47,621 bases of DNA from UBA10646 sp003456175 (GTDB lineage Bacteria > Bacteroidota > Bacteroidia > Chitinophagales > Chitinophagaceae): assembly GCA_031976225.1 (NCBI GenBank), contig DALYLQ010000016.1:1-47621 (forward strand). The letters run 5' to 3'. A model generated the notes under the pieces. That model made no database searches. It saw only the letters and a list, made by a program, of their open reading frames with translations, and was not told where the DNA came from. Positions 10,901 to 19,500 of the stretch are shown here, piece after piece (position 1 is the stretch's first letter; every line of letters begins with the position of its first letter). The translations under genes and the position numbers were made by a program.

Positions 10901-12380
10901 TTGTTGCTACCAAACTATTGTTGGATCTATTAAATACATCGAAAAAGTAAGTGGGTGGAGCACAATAAAATGGGTTTGACTGATTATTTAATGCAAATTG
11001 AAAAGGAGTACAACCATTAACCGTATCGGCATTATTTACCTTGTAACGAACTACAGGTGTTGGTTCAATACAAATAGTATCAGTACTATCACTCACAGCA
11101 CAAGCATGGTTATCTACTACTAATTTCACAATATTCATACCAGGCTGTGTGAAACGATAATTAAGGTTCGCTTGAGCCGATGTTCTATCGATGTTAGTTT
11201 GTACCAACACACCATTAACATACCAGAAAAAATCGGCCCTTGAAACGCAGCTTGTACCAAAGGCAGCCTGACCCGCATCACTCACGTTACGAATTAACAC
11301 CTGACTGTTTAAACAAGCAGTTTCTGGCAGTTGAAAATAAGCTGTAGGCTTCTTAGAAATTTTAGCTCTTGTAGTAACTTGTGGTCTATCGCATACACTA
11401 CTGTTTGTCCACGGTTGATCCATGGTAATAGTAATGTTATAAGACACGCCAGGAAGGTTACAAGATGTATTGTTATACAAGTGCGAAATACGACCATTAC
11501 GTGCCATTAAATCGCAGTAACGATAGGTTGTGCTTGTGTTATCGCCCCAACTTACTGTATAGGTTGCCCCAGGATAGTTTTCACTGATACCACCAAACTG
11601 AGCATCAATACCTACCTGAAACTCTAACTCTCTTGGTAAGCAACCAGATTGCTCACCATCAACACCTAATGTAATTCTGTTACGACTATTTACTAACTGA
11701 TACGCCCTACTTGCAACTACACCATTCAACTCGGCCTTCACCAAATAAGTATAATAAAAACGATCTAAAAAAATATTATATGAAGAACCAGCACTTTGTT
11801 GCGTAGCAGTTGTTACACCTGTAATTTCGTTTTTCAATGTACCAATAGTACTAGCACCACTTGTACTAACATCATTCAAACTCAAGTTCTGAGCAGCACT
11901 CGGACTAGCACAAAATCCGTACGCATAATCGGCTCTTAAAATTCGAGATGAGGCACTTGCATTGATCCTTGCACGCGGAGCAACAGTATTGCTAATAGCA
12001 AAAAAAGTAGTTGTATCTCTTAAGTTCGGATCTGAAGCTGTAAGCAATAAACGATAGTTATTACCACTTGCAACTGTGGCCGGAATGATACCATTGATGA
12101 ATGTTGCAAAATCGCTGTTATAGCTACCAACAACAATAGTACCATTATCAAAACCACCGGTACTATTTGATAAGATAAGGCGAAAAGTATTGTTAACATT
12201 ATAACAGCCGGTTGTTTTGAACAACACAGCAATATCGCTACCTGCACCATAGGTTGCTTGCGATGCAAAATTTGCATCGTCAATCATTAGCGTTTGTTGT
12301 TGTGCATTCACACGCAAGCCAAGCAGCAACAACAGCAATGATATGAACCAAGGCCTGCCAATGGTGTACAAGCGTTTCAT
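4983..12380 (-). CDS. Giant PKD-repeat protein with T9SS type B sorting domain
   Basis: A 2465-residue secreted protein. The ATG at 12380 begins a good signal peptide (MKRLYTIGRPWFISLLLLLL, ending RVNAQ); a TTG three codons upstream is less likely. Roughly residues 30-350 are a Cys-containing N-terminal region shared with the partial gene at 1-3466. Many Ig-like beta domains follow. From about residue 1460 to 2100 there are PKD domains with motifs such as YTWTFGDGST and FTWNFNDGNT. The last 90 residues (YIPNAFTPDGDGQNDVLMV, then FRIFNRWGQVVFE and WDGKLKG) are the CHU_C / gliding-motility-associated domain used as a T9SS type B export signal. Exact copies of the dispersed 14-mer lie at codons for LTVN (twice) and FTVR. 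Probable function is adhesion or gliding; the ligand is unknown. Confidence 0.92.
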   Translation of the reverse strand: MKRLYTIGRPWFISLLLLLLGLRVNAQQQTLMIDDANFASQATYGAGSDIAVLFKTTGCYNVNNTFRLILSNSTGGFDNGTIVVGSYNSDFATFINGIIPATVASGNNYRLLLTASDPNLRDTTTFFAISNTVAPRARINASASSRILRADYAYGFCASPSAAQNLSLNDVSTSGASTIGTLKNEITGVTTATQQSAGSSYNIFLDRFYYTYLVKAELNGVVASRAYQLVNSRNRITLGVDGEQSGCLPRELEFQVGIDAQFGGISENYPGATYTVSWGDNTSTTYRYCDLMARNGRISHLYNNTSCNLPGVSYNITITMDQPWTNSSVCDRPQVTTRAKISKKPTAYFQLPETACLNSQVLIRNVSDAGQAAFGTSCVSRADFFWYVNGVLVQTNIDRTSAQANLNYRFTQPGMNIVKLVVDNHACAVSDSTDTICIEPTPVVRYKVNNADTVNGCTPFQFALNNQSNPFYCAPPTYFFDVFNRSNNSLVATNSGVYTIDWSSGGATPNFQFNTPGSYYIRIRHINACGTGADTIFVNAIGGSSITLPSDKAYCNTRTINFGTDTAHRPIFNGITGVPAFEWIVSGGAFTYLNGTNANSMYPQIRFENATTYEVVVRFNNNCGISTDTQIIRFDPALSMVLHKTNDTICYTNNLINYTAAINVSSYDSIRWMSTGTGIFSNPNGTITNYTLSDTDRNLSSFLVIAAAYPQQGSTCSIARDTIRVVVTPHNFGIDSTRIICSGTAFQYIPRASVTGVTFNYTASVISGNATGFTANGSGTINNTLTNTNANSNAIVAYRYRTFYRGCEGDSFTVYVHVNARPNARTTHLVDTVCSGQQVGLQLLSGLPNTRYTWTATATGGNIQGFTQQATPIVLNAVPDVVSNVHTVTGRLIYSFTASNGSCTGNTWRDTIFIKPGVSAANAGADQYLCAATATVLNANTPVLGNGLWRQIDGPAVNIEQPNNATTNITNIAADTVVTMVWQISDASSCLPSVDTIRIFNRPTTTIAKLGDDTTYCNITNGSVVRIDLRNSFTVRAYENVQWQVLQSPAGATVQPIAQQGNEISFNVNRVGIYRFALSINNGACATTFDTIQVALYGSVTRGNIIFNNQVCGNITTVVRAQQYVGTIQSWQIFADGIWTTIGNHTADTLLVSTTTSDSLIRVRYIIAASGLCGGTDTSLVATIRVIPASEGGFITASIDTICVANTPVFLTVNARVGNIIRWERSIDNGTTWQAINSTQSTISVNNITATTRFRVVVQSSNCAIAYSSIKPVVLLSPIANNVLQAPTAICESAPQLQVTGSTPTGSDGMYYYQWLISYDGVQFDTIVGATSINYTSDSILQNAWIKRIIRTNTCDALSESNVVQIVVRPQALAAFRIISTQTCAPFMLAPNMVEATLYPTRNSNYQWFINGVSIGTGNIFPGYYVAAGTDSVAITLKAISLYGCANDSVTYVIRTSTPPQPSFTVSDTSGCVPLQVSFNNTTQHITGIQYFWNFGNGITSVQAQPGSILYQLHPNGGDTAYTVQLMAITACDTVTATKIIRLNGRPRASFIPVRTTGCSPFTVELSNNTHGTNNTYTWTFGDGSTPFITNSLQQVQHTYITGVQTTYPIQLVATNQCGSDTTSYNLVVSPNNIQLNLTVNGNELTGCAPHSVRFINASHNANSFTWNFNDGNTAVTFNNDDTVVHSFLQAGTYNVSVRAVNSCSDTTIARTIVVYGKPSAQFTLSNNNVCIGDTITTATNTQAVSTVWRWSNTTSNLRTPAITFSTSGTHQVQLIAANAYPSGVICADTVVRNVQVVTLRSGNIQVNDSVSNCAPFQLQYANATLAAAGTTQWLLNSNLINANTSGTHTIQNNGSYWLQMIHTTNGGCTYKDSIRIRLQATTGTWTYQSGTICNNTPVRFNAQTNGADSIRWYFGDGNVQTTTQATVFHTYVNAGHYVPHAMLIKNGVACNVQLIGSDTIKVQRIQAAFRTVLQQQCGNTQVNFYDSTITSNHLSQIRWSLGNGVQATGVTTTTNYTTTNNYTIRMVVTTAEGCTDSITRTIAVPVMPIPQAQIVLDTTGCINQTISFAGTANSLAPITLQQWQFSNGFTSNAASGQIRFATAGTYQAMYIAGTGNGCADTAYANIRIQSVPNVVANSVDVICRGNTVVLQAIGAERYTWSPAIELACDTCATTRATPTISRQYIVSGRMNGSSCIGRDTINITVVQPQQIQVAAFDTICVGQNTRLLASGADAYQWWPLHGLDNATVATPIAQPAITTQYRVIGRDAYSCFSDTGYVTVVVGQQPMIDLGPDKQAASGTKIPLTSSVVNGPIAQWVWGGNATSDLSCTTCAVPTLTVRTNASYTVRATTIYGCVATDTLQVKAFCTDAQVYIPNAFTPDGDGQNDVLMVRGSGIKLVKSFRIFNRWGQVVFERANFQANDVAQAWDGKLKGIPAPTDVYVYTCEVVCDNDTPFSYKGNITIIR
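7457..7470 (-). repeat. Dispersed 14-mer, exact copy
   Basis: Codes LTVN (context LNLTVNGNEL) between two PKD domains of the giant protein. Confidence 0.92.
7980..7993 (+). repeat. Dispersed 14-mer, one mismatch
   Basis: ACTTACGGTAAATG; gene sense codes FTVS at the start of a PKD domain. Confidence 0.7.
8738..8751 (-). repeat. Dispersed 14-mer, exact copy
   Basis: Codes LTVN (context FLTVNARVG) in an Ig-like domain of the giant protein. Confidence 0.92.
9273..9286 (+). repeat. Dispersed 14-mer, exact copy
   Basis: Opposite orientation to the copies at 7457 and 8738 in the same gene; gene sense codes FTVR (context SFTVRAYEN). Confidence 0.92.
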
Positions 12381-12533
12381 AACATACAATTAGATAAACA
12401 GATAAGCTTTCTTACGATTGCTACAACGAATTTGACGATAAAAAGCATCTGTAAACCTGACACGAATCACACCAACTAATAACCGAATTGAAACCTAAAA
12501 CAACCTATTTCGCTGTAACATATACACAATACA

Positions 12534-12547
12534 CCTTACGGTAAATA
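12534..12547 (+). repeat. Dispersed 14-mer, one mismatch
   Basis: CCTTACGGTAAATA in the leader region of the giant gene. Confidence 0.75.
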
Positions 12548-12635
12548 AATACACATTTTTAATTATATTAATTGCGACGGGTTCGGATACAATGTTAGCT
12601 GATGCAAATCTGGCGTGTATTACAGTGTGCATCAG

Positions 12636-12649
12636 CATTTACCGTAAGG
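12636..12649 (-). repeat. Dispersed 14-mer, exact copy
   Basis: Seven bases beyond the alaS terminator stem, in the same orientation as alaS. Confidence 0.92.
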
Positions 12650-12655
12650 AAATAA

Positions 12656-12683
12656 AAAATCACCCTTAAATAAGGGTGATTTT
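12656..12683 (-). terminator. Intrinsic terminator of alaS
   Basis: Perfect 13-base stem AAAATCACCCTTA with a two-base centre. On the minus strand it continues into TTATTT, 25 bases after the alaS stop. The plus side is also T-rich, so it may act both ways. Confidence 0.85.
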
Positions 12684-12707
12684 CATTTTAAGTGTATATG
12701 TAACACA

Positions 12708-15335
12708 TTATAATTTTTGCTTCACGGCATCAATTACTTGTGACAGTTGTGCTGTATCTACACCGCCTGCATTGGCCAAATGTTTTTGGCCGCCACCGCC
12801 ACCTTTAATTAAAGGAGCTACAACAGTTTTAATAAGCTTGCCAGCATCAACACCTTTCGCAACAGCAGCATCGCCAGCAGCAATAACTACAGACGCCTTA
12901 CCATCAATGGCTGCGGTTAGTACCACAACAGCCACATCACCTAAGGCAGTTTTAATACCAACAGCCAAATTGCGCAATGCGTCGGCACTACTTACCTCTA
13001 CTTGTGTGCCTAAGAAATTATATGTATTGTGCGTTGTGGCTTGTGGTACCAAATTAGCTTGTATGGCTGCCAATTGTTTTGCTTCTAATGATTCTAATTT
13101 TTTTCGTAAGTCGCTTACCTCAGCTTGTTGTTGTTCAATTGCCTTCAATACATCTTTAGGATGCTTCAATGCTACTTTAATATCTTGTAGTAGCTGCATA
13201 TGCTCAATAATGTATTGCTCGGCAGCGGCACCACAAACAGCTTCTACCCTACGTACACCTGCAGCTACTGCAGTTTCGTGCTTAATAGCAAAAAAGCCAA
13301 GTTCGCCGGTATTGCCTACGTGTGTACCACCACACAGTTCAATACTATAATTGGGATCTATCACTACTACACGAACTGTATCTGCATATTTTTCTCCGAA
13401 CAACGCCATAGCACCCATAGCAATGGCATCGTCTTTACTCATTTCTTTAATTACAACCGGAACGTTCTCACGAATCTTTGTATTCACAATAGCCTCTACT
13501 TGTGCAATTTCTTCAGAGGTAAGTTTTGCAAAATGCGAAAAATCGAAACGCAAATGTTCCTCATTCACCAAACTACCTTTTTGTGCCACGTGTGTACCTA
13601 GTACTTTACGTAAAGCGGCATGCATTAAATGCGTTGCACTATGGTGTACTGTAATTTCATGCCTTCTGGTAGTATTCACTTGTGCAATTACACTGCCACT
13701 AAGAACGGCAGGAATAGCGTCAGCAAAGTGAATAAACAAGTTGTTTTCTTTCTTGGTATCATAAATGGTTATTGTTTCACCATCAATAGTAAGCGTGCCA
13801 CTATCGCCAACTTGGCCACCGCTTTCAGCATAAAAAGGTGTTGCTTCTAACACAATTTGATAGGCTTCTTTTCCTTTAGCCTTTACTTTTCTGTACTTCG
13901 CCACTTTGGTAGTGGTTTCAGTGGTATGATACCCAACAAAACTGGTATTAGCCACATCGTTCACGGTTACCCAGTCTTCTGTGTCGATAGCGGTGGCAGC
14001 ACGACTGCGTGCTTTTTGCTGTGCCATTTCAGCTTCAAACCCTGGCTCATCTACCTGAAGATTATTCTCTTGTGCAATCAATCGAGTTAAATCTATCGGA
14101 AAACCGTAAGTGTCGAATAGTTCAAAAGCCTCTTTGCCATTAATACTACCAGACCCACTCGCTTTTTCAGTTGCAAGTATATCGTTGATACGCTTCAACC
14201 CTTTTTCAAGTGTTCGTAAGAAAGCATCTTCTTCTTCTTTAACCACTTTACTTACAAAATCTAATTGTTGATGCAATTCTGGGAACACACGTTCGAATTG
14301 TGCCGCAAGCACAGGTACCAATTGAAATAATAACGGTTGCTTATAATCGAGATACGAATAGTAATAGCGAACAGCTCTTCTTAAAATTCTTCTGATAACA
14401 TAACCGGCACCAGTATTAGAAGGCAATTGACCATCGGCAATGGTAAAACTGATAGCTCTAATATGATCGGCTAATACGCGAAAAGCAACGCTTTGCTTAT
14501 CATCGCCAGCAGTATATGTTTGGCTGGTGATACCTTCAATAGCTTTGATAGTACCTGAGAATACATCGGTATCGTAATTACTTGTTTTGCCTTGTAATAC
14601 ACGTACCAAACGTTCAAAACCCATACCAGTATCTACGTGCTTTGCGGGCAATTGCTGTAACGAACCATCTTTCAATCGGTTAAACTGAATAAATACATTA
14701 TTCCAAATTTCAATTACCTGCGGATGATCATTATTTACTAAATCTTTCCCTGCAACAGCGGCTCTTTCTTCAGGGGTACGACAATCAACATGTATTTCGG
14801 TACATGGGCCACAAGGGCCGGTATCGCCCATTTCCCAGAAATTATCTTTTTTGTTGCCCAGTAAAATACGGTCTTCTGCAATCCATTTTTTCCACTCATT
14901 GTAGGCTTCTTCATCGCGAGGCAAGCCTTCCTTTTCATCGCCTTCAAAAATGGTTACATACAGTCGATCTTTATCGAGTTGGTATACCTCCGTTAATAAT
15001 TCCCAGCTCCATGCAATTGCTTCAGCTTTAAAATAGTTACCAAAGCTCCAGTTGCCCAGCATTTCAAACATGGTATGGTGGTAAGTATCTACACCTACTT
15101 CTTCTAAATCGTTATGCTTTCCGCTTACTCGCAAGCATTTTTGGGTGTCAGCAATACGTGGATTGGCGGGCACTTTATTACCCAAAAAATAATCTTTAAA
15201 CTGGTTCATACCAGCATTGGTAAAAAGCAATGTTGGATCGTTTTTAACCACTATCGGAGCACTGGGCACCACATCGTGCTGCTTGCTGGCGAAGAAATCT
15301 AAAAACTGCTGACGTATTTGGGCTGCGGTAAGCAT
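12708..15335 (-). CDS. alaS: Alanine--tRNA ligase
   Basis: Charges tRNA-Ala in the cytoplasm. The 875-residue product has every AlaRS part in order: a class II catalytic core (FFASKQHDVVPSAPIV, TNAGMNQFKDYFLG, GDTGPCGPCTEIH), the editing domain with HHSATHLMH near residue 565, the zinc/editing CGGTHVGNTGELG near residue 665, a coiled coil, and the C-terminal KGGGGGQKHLANAGG. I chose the ATG at 15335 (MLTAAQIRQQFLDFF), which matches the family's usual start; one three codons upstream is possible. It is divergent from the M23 peptidase gene. No copy of the dispersed word lies inside this conserved gene. Confidence 0.98.
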   Translation of the reverse strand: MLTAAQIRQQFLDFFASKQHDVVPSAPIVVKNDPTLLFTNAGMNQFKDYFLGNKVPANPRIADTQKCLRVSGKHNDLEEVGVDTYHHTMFEMLGNWSFGNYFKAEAIAWSWELLTEVYQLDKDRLYVTIFEGDEKEGLPRDEEAYNEWKKWIAEDRILLGNKKDNFWEMGDTGPCGPCTEIHVDCRTPEERAAVAGKDLVNNDHPQVIEIWNNVFIQFNRLKDGSLQQLPAKHVDTGMGFERLVRVLQGKTSNYDTDVFSGTIKAIEGITSQTYTAGDDKQSVAFRVLADHIRAISFTIADGQLPSNTGAGYVIRRILRRAVRYYYSYLDYKQPLLFQLVPVLAAQFERVFPELHQQLDFVSKVVKEEEDAFLRTLEKGLKRINDILATEKASGSGSINGKEAFELFDTYGFPIDLTRLIAQENNLQVDEPGFEAEMAQQKARSRAATAIDTEDWVTVNDVANTSFVGYHTTETTTKVAKYRKVKAKGKEAYQIVLEATPFYAESGGQVGDSGTLTIDGETITIYDTKKENNLFIHFADAIPAVLSGSVIAQVNTTRRHEITVHHSATHLMHAALRKVLGTHVAQKGSLVNEEHLRFDFSHFAKLTSEEIAQVEAIVNTKIRENVPVVIKEMSKDDAIAMGAMALFGEKYADTVRVVVIDPNYSIELCGGTHVGNTGELGFFAIKHETAVAAGVRRVEAVCGAAAEQYIIEHMQLLQDIKVALKHPKDVLKAIEQQQAEVSDLRKKLESLEAKQLAAIQANLVPQATTHNTYNFLGTQVEVSSADALRNLAVGIKTALGDVAVVVLTAAIDGKASVVIAAGDAAVAKGVDAGKLIKTVVAPLIKGGGGGQKHLANAGGVDTAQLSQVIDAVKQKL

Positions 15336-15361
15336 AAACACCAAGTAATTATTTTAGAGTA

Positions 15362-15389
15362 TTGTTAAAAGGGCAAGCGGTTATCTTTG
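15362..15389 (+). promoter_or_regulatory. Candidate promoter of the M23 peptidase gene
   Basis: TTG at 15362, 17-base spacer, TATCTTTG at 15382-15389, matching the Bacteroidota TTG / TAnnTTTG pattern. It would give a leader of about 125 bases that contains the inverted pair at 15480-15510. Confidence 0.6.
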
Positions 15390-15405
15390 ACCACTTACAA
15401 GGCCG

Positions 15406-15435
15406 CAAAACTAAGGTCTTTGCGGGCAACCGCAA
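15406..15435 (-). promoter_or_regulatory. Candidate promoter of alaS
   Basis: On the minus strand: TTG (15435-15433), 19-base spacer, TAGTTTTG (15413-15406). It predicts an alaS leader of about 65 bases. It lies back to back with the peptidase promoter, so the two transcripts would overlap at their 5' ends. Confidence 0.6.
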
Positions 15436-15479
15436 GAGTTTGGTGGCGGAATATGCTTGTGATTTAGCACCTTTACCAC

Positions 15480-15493
15480 CATTTGCCGCAAGG
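15480..15493 (-). repeat. Dispersed 14-mer, two-change variant
   Basis: CATTTGCCGCAAGG, with both symmetric core positions changed. It is the left arm of an inverted pair with the exact copy three bases away. Confidence 0.75.
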
Positions 15494-15496
15494 CTA

Positions 15497-15510
15497 CCTT
15501 ACGGTAAATG
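15497..15510 (+). repeat. Dispersed 14-mer, exact copy
   Basis: Right arm of the inverted pair; ends 11 bases before the peptidase ATG, so a hairpin here could cover the start region. Confidence 0.92.
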
Positions 15511-15521
15511 TTTATAAGGCT

Positions 15522-16493
15522 ATGAAAAAAGTAAAATATTATTACAATACCCACACGCTCCGCTACGAGAAGCTCGAAGTACCCTTTCGGGTAAAATTAT
15601 TGCGTGTGTTTGGCTTTATAGCAGCAGCATTGGTAACGGCAATTATTATTGTAGCCATTGCATTTCAATACATAGAACGGCCTCAAGAAACGTTGCTAAA
15701 ACAACAAAATAAAGAGCTACAACAGAATTATACCATTTTGCGCAAGCAGGTAGATGCACTTACCGCACAAATGGATGAGCTTTCGAAGCGTGATAACGAA
15801 GTGTATCGCAGTGTTTTTGAAGCCGATCCGATACCAGATAGTGCTCGTTTAGTAGCCATGGAAAAAAACAAGGAACTAGCCTTGCTTGCTACACTTTCTG
15901 AGAACGATATGGTAGCCAGTATGACACAGCAATTGAATACACTTTCAAAACGTATTGCTTATCAAGAAAAGAGTTACAGCGAAATTGCTGGTATGGTGAA
16001 AAACAAAGAACGGTTATTAAAGGCCATTCCTGCTATTCAGCCTGTGAGTAATAAAAATCTAAATCGTATTGCTAGTGGTTTCGGTTACCGCATCGACCCC
16101 GTGTACAAGGTAACCAAATTTCATGCAGGCCTCGATTTCACTGCACCACAAGGCACACCTATTTATGCTACCGCCGATGGCAGAGTGAAAGAGGCTGGCT
16201 ATAACAGTAGCGGCTATGGTAACCATGTTGTAATTAACCATGGCTATGGATATGAAACATTATATGGCCATATGGTACGTATTAAAGCACGTGCCGGACA
16301 AACAATAAAACGAGGCGAAGTAATTGGTTATGTTGGTAGCACGGGTAAGAGCACGGGGCCACACTGCCATTACGAAGTTCACAAGAATGGTAAGCCCGTA
16401 GATCCGATTTACTTTTTTTATAACGATTTATCGCCAGAGCAATTTGATCGGTTGTTAAAAGTGGCTGCAGCAGCTAACCAAAGTTTAGATTAG
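15522..16493 (+). CDS. Membrane-anchored M23 family metallopeptidase
   Basis: A 323-residue predicted peptidoglycan hydrolase or divisome/elongation cofactor. Short basic N-terminus, one membrane helix at about residues 28-50, a coiled coil (ERPQETLLKQQNKELQQNY onward) and a LytM/M23 domain from about residue 185. Zinc ligands are visible: H200 and D204 in FHAGLDFTAPQG, and HCHYEV near 281. The active-site set looks complete, so it is likely a true endopeptidase facing the periplasm. The ATG at 15522 precedes MKKVKYYYNTHTLRYEKLE, the usual N-terminus of this Bacteroidota group; an upstream in-frame TTG would read through both repeats and is unlikely. Confidence 0.92.
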   Translation: MKKVKYYYNTHTLRYEKLEVPFRVKLLRVFGFIAAALVTAIIIVAIAFQYIERPQETLLKQQNKELQQNYTILRKQVDALTAQMDELSKRDNEVYRSVFEADPIPDSARLVAMEKNKELALLATLSENDMVASMTQQLNTLSKRIAYQEKSYSEIAGMVKNKERLLKAIPAIQPVSNKNLNRIASGFGYRIDPVYKVTKFHAGLDFTAPQGTPIYATADGRVKEAGYNSSGYGNHVVINHGYGYETLYGHMVRIKARAGQTIKRGEVIGYVGSTGKSTGPHCHYEVHKNGKPVDPIYFFYNDLSPEQFDRLLKVAAAANQSLD

Positions 16494-16505
16494 TGATAAC
16501 AAAAG

Positions 16506-16554
16506 ATAACAAAAGCTATGGGGCGGCCTGCGGCCGCCCCATAGCTTTTGTTAT
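16506..16554. terminator. Bidirectional terminator, perfect 23-base inverted repeat
   Basis: Arms 16506-16528 and 16532-16554 around a TGC loop. The GC core GGGGCGGCC / GGCCGCCCC sits inside an AAAAGCTAT / ATAGCTTTT outer stem that supplies T-runs both ways. It separates the convergent peptidase and type A protein genes. Confidence 0.9.
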
Positions 16555-16576
16555 AAACATCAACAAAACCTTACTG

Positions 16577-19500
16577 TTATTGCTTTACAAACATGCCACT
16601 TGCAGTTGTACCATCGGGCAATTGTATTTGCAAATGATATGCCCCGGCCGGTAATGTGGCTACTGGCAACTGCAACTGATTAGCTACCTGCACTGTCGGC
16701 AACATCATTACCTGTGCACCATTAGCATTCACCACCACTACTTGTACGTTGTTGTTGATAGGCTTAGTAAAACTTACCTGCAACGTATGTTGTACCGGAT
16801 TGGGATATAACTGCAATACTATATTTTGTTGTACTTGTTGTACCATTACAACTGCACTCAAAGTAGTTTTATCGTTCTGCGCTACTGCTTTAATACGATA
16901 GTACACTTTGCCTTGTATGGGCGTTATATCTTTCCATTGATAGCTTACAGCAACACGACTATTATTAGCAGCTACTACACCAACAGTATTATAGTTGCGA
17001 GCATCGTTACTGCGTTGTACTTCGTACGTTTTAGTATCATCATCGCTGGGTAAGCTCCATGTTACTAAAGCACCTGCTTGTTGGCGTTCTGCACTGATAC
17101 TTGTAAATGTTACAGGCAGTACACTAGCACTACGGAATACTAATTGAAATCTGTCTTCGGCCTGGCTCGCTACATTATTGGTAACTGTATAACGATACTG
17201 CATGTTATTGGTAACAATTGTTTCTGTTCTAGTGAAACGATCAATTAACAATGCACCATTAGCCGGCAACTGTATATCACTAAAATTTAAAATATAAATA
17301 TCTGGTGTGAGTGTTACCACATTTAATGTTACTGTATCTATCGCATAGCTAGCATCACGTGTTTGAATACTCATTGCTTGTTGTTGCTTCTTACTTGCAA
17401 TGCGATAGTTAGCTTCTTGCATGGCAGGTGCATCGTAATTATTAATAACGTTACCACGTACTGTGTTATCGTTACTAAAACGAATTACCATTTCGTCTAA
17501 TACTTCGTTACTAGCAGTATGTAGCCCAACTCTTATAAAACCTTGCCATACAGGTGCGTTGTTATTTGCCGTAAGGCTATTAGCTTTATTATTTTCGGTA
17601 AAGAAATTACTAATACTTGTTGTGGTGTTTTTTGTCCTTACGGTAAATGCCTGCCCAACAGGAAGAATATTAGTATTGCTTACATCACTAGGTTTATTAA
17701 GCATGGTACCAGCGTTGTACACTGTGTAAATACCAGGTTTGTTCTGCGGATACTGAATCCAATAAGCCGCAAAAATATGTTGACTATTTTGTGCAGCAAC
17801 AGTATTGAAATCAATAGCACTTATGTATGGGTTACCTACTAAGTTGAAATCGTTGGGTTGTAAGGTTACTGCAACATTGCCCATTGCAAGTGTGCCTACT
17901 GCTTTTAAAGTTACCGCCGATGCTGCCACATTAGTACCGCTTAGTAAAGTACAGCCTTCGTTACGATGACCACGTACCAATAATTTGTACCCAACTGTGG
18001 GTTGTATACTAGTTCTATTGGTGTTCGCTACAGACTGCCAACGTGTACCTAAAAGTGCATTACTATTGTAAGTTAACATACTTGGAGCACCACTTACACT
18101 ACCATCGAAGCCATTGGCGGTAATAGTACCACAAGTACCAATTTCGCCTGTTATGTGTATGCTTTGTTGCCAACTACTATCAATACGTGCTTGTACAGGA
18201 CTTGCCACAAACAAGTATCGGCGTGCTGGGGCTGCTGGTATGGCTTGTTCTGTAACAACATTGCCTTTAATGTAATCGGTAATATTTGTGTTAGCAATAC
18301 TACTAGTACTGGTAAAAGTTATATTGGCTCTTACGTATAAGCTACCTGCAATTGGTTTGTAATTACCAGTTACTATCAACGTATCATCTGACTGTACGGT
18401 AACATTTTCAGTATTGTTGATTGCAATATTCTGTACTGTACCAACGCCGGTTATCATTTGAGGGAAACTGGCATTCATCATTAGATAACCTTCACCTCTT
18501 ACAACACCATCGTTATACAGTTTCACACCTTTTACCGTAAGGGAAGCGTTATTATTAATCGTTAATGTTCTAGCTGCGCCAATAGCAATATTATATGCAA
18601 ATGCATATTGTGAGATAACAGGCTCGTTAGCATTTGCAGTATCAGGAATCATTACATAACTATTACTATCTGGTACTGCGTTGGGGCTCCAGTTACGAGC
18701 ATCGCTCCATTGGTTACTTTGTACACCACGCCAAATTATGGGCTCGTAATACAAGGCATAAGCTGCACTTATTTTACAACCCATTGTATTAAATGCACCA
18801 CCAACGTGTACACGATTATTAACAGCTACAATACTGTTGACTGTGGCATTAGCTCCATTAGAAAGAGTAGTCCATTTTTCGCCAGTCCATACTGCAATGC
18901 GATTCACAGTTACCGCCGAGGCAACATCGTATGCAGTAGTGAAGTTACCACCCACATATACGTTATTACCCATGGCACTCATACTAATAACATTGCCATT
19001 TAATCCGTTTAAACTAGCATCGCCTAGTGGTTGCCATACTGAGCCGTTCCACATAGCAATTTTGCTACAACTAACGGTTGTATTATCAGTATTAGAAGCA
19101 TTTAAAAAATTACCGCCTACATATACTTTATCGCCCACAACCGCAACGCTATTTGCAGTACCATTAACACCCTTACCAAAGCTAATCCAGGTAGTACCAT
19201 TCCACATTGCGATACGATTGGCTACAACAGTATTACTTGCATTTAGTGCGGTAGTAAATGCACCAGCAACATAAACATTGTTGTTAGATACCAATACTTG
19301 TTTCACTTCACCATTTACACCATTACCAGCATCGTTACCGCAGAAGCGTTGCCAAGTTGTACCATTCCAAATAGCAATATTATTTACCGTAAGGTTATTA
19401 GTTGCACTACTGTAAGCATTAGAAAAGCTGCCACCTACAATGAGATTATTACCATAAGAAACTATGGTATTAACATTACCATTCACGCCATTACCAAGAA

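Larger units (their letters stand above)
12381..12707. other. 327-base intergenic region, giant gene / alaS
   Basis: Holds the alaS terminator and two copies of the dispersed word in inverted orientation, 88 bases apart. No open frame, RNA gene or convincing TAnnTTTG promoter was found for the giant gene, although its promoter should lie here. Confidence 0.6.

Noticed and set aside
15483..15521. Upstream TTG start for the M23 peptidase (adding MPQGYLTVN...)
   Set aside because: It translates straight through the inverted word pair and is not typical of the family, whose start fits the ATG at 15522.
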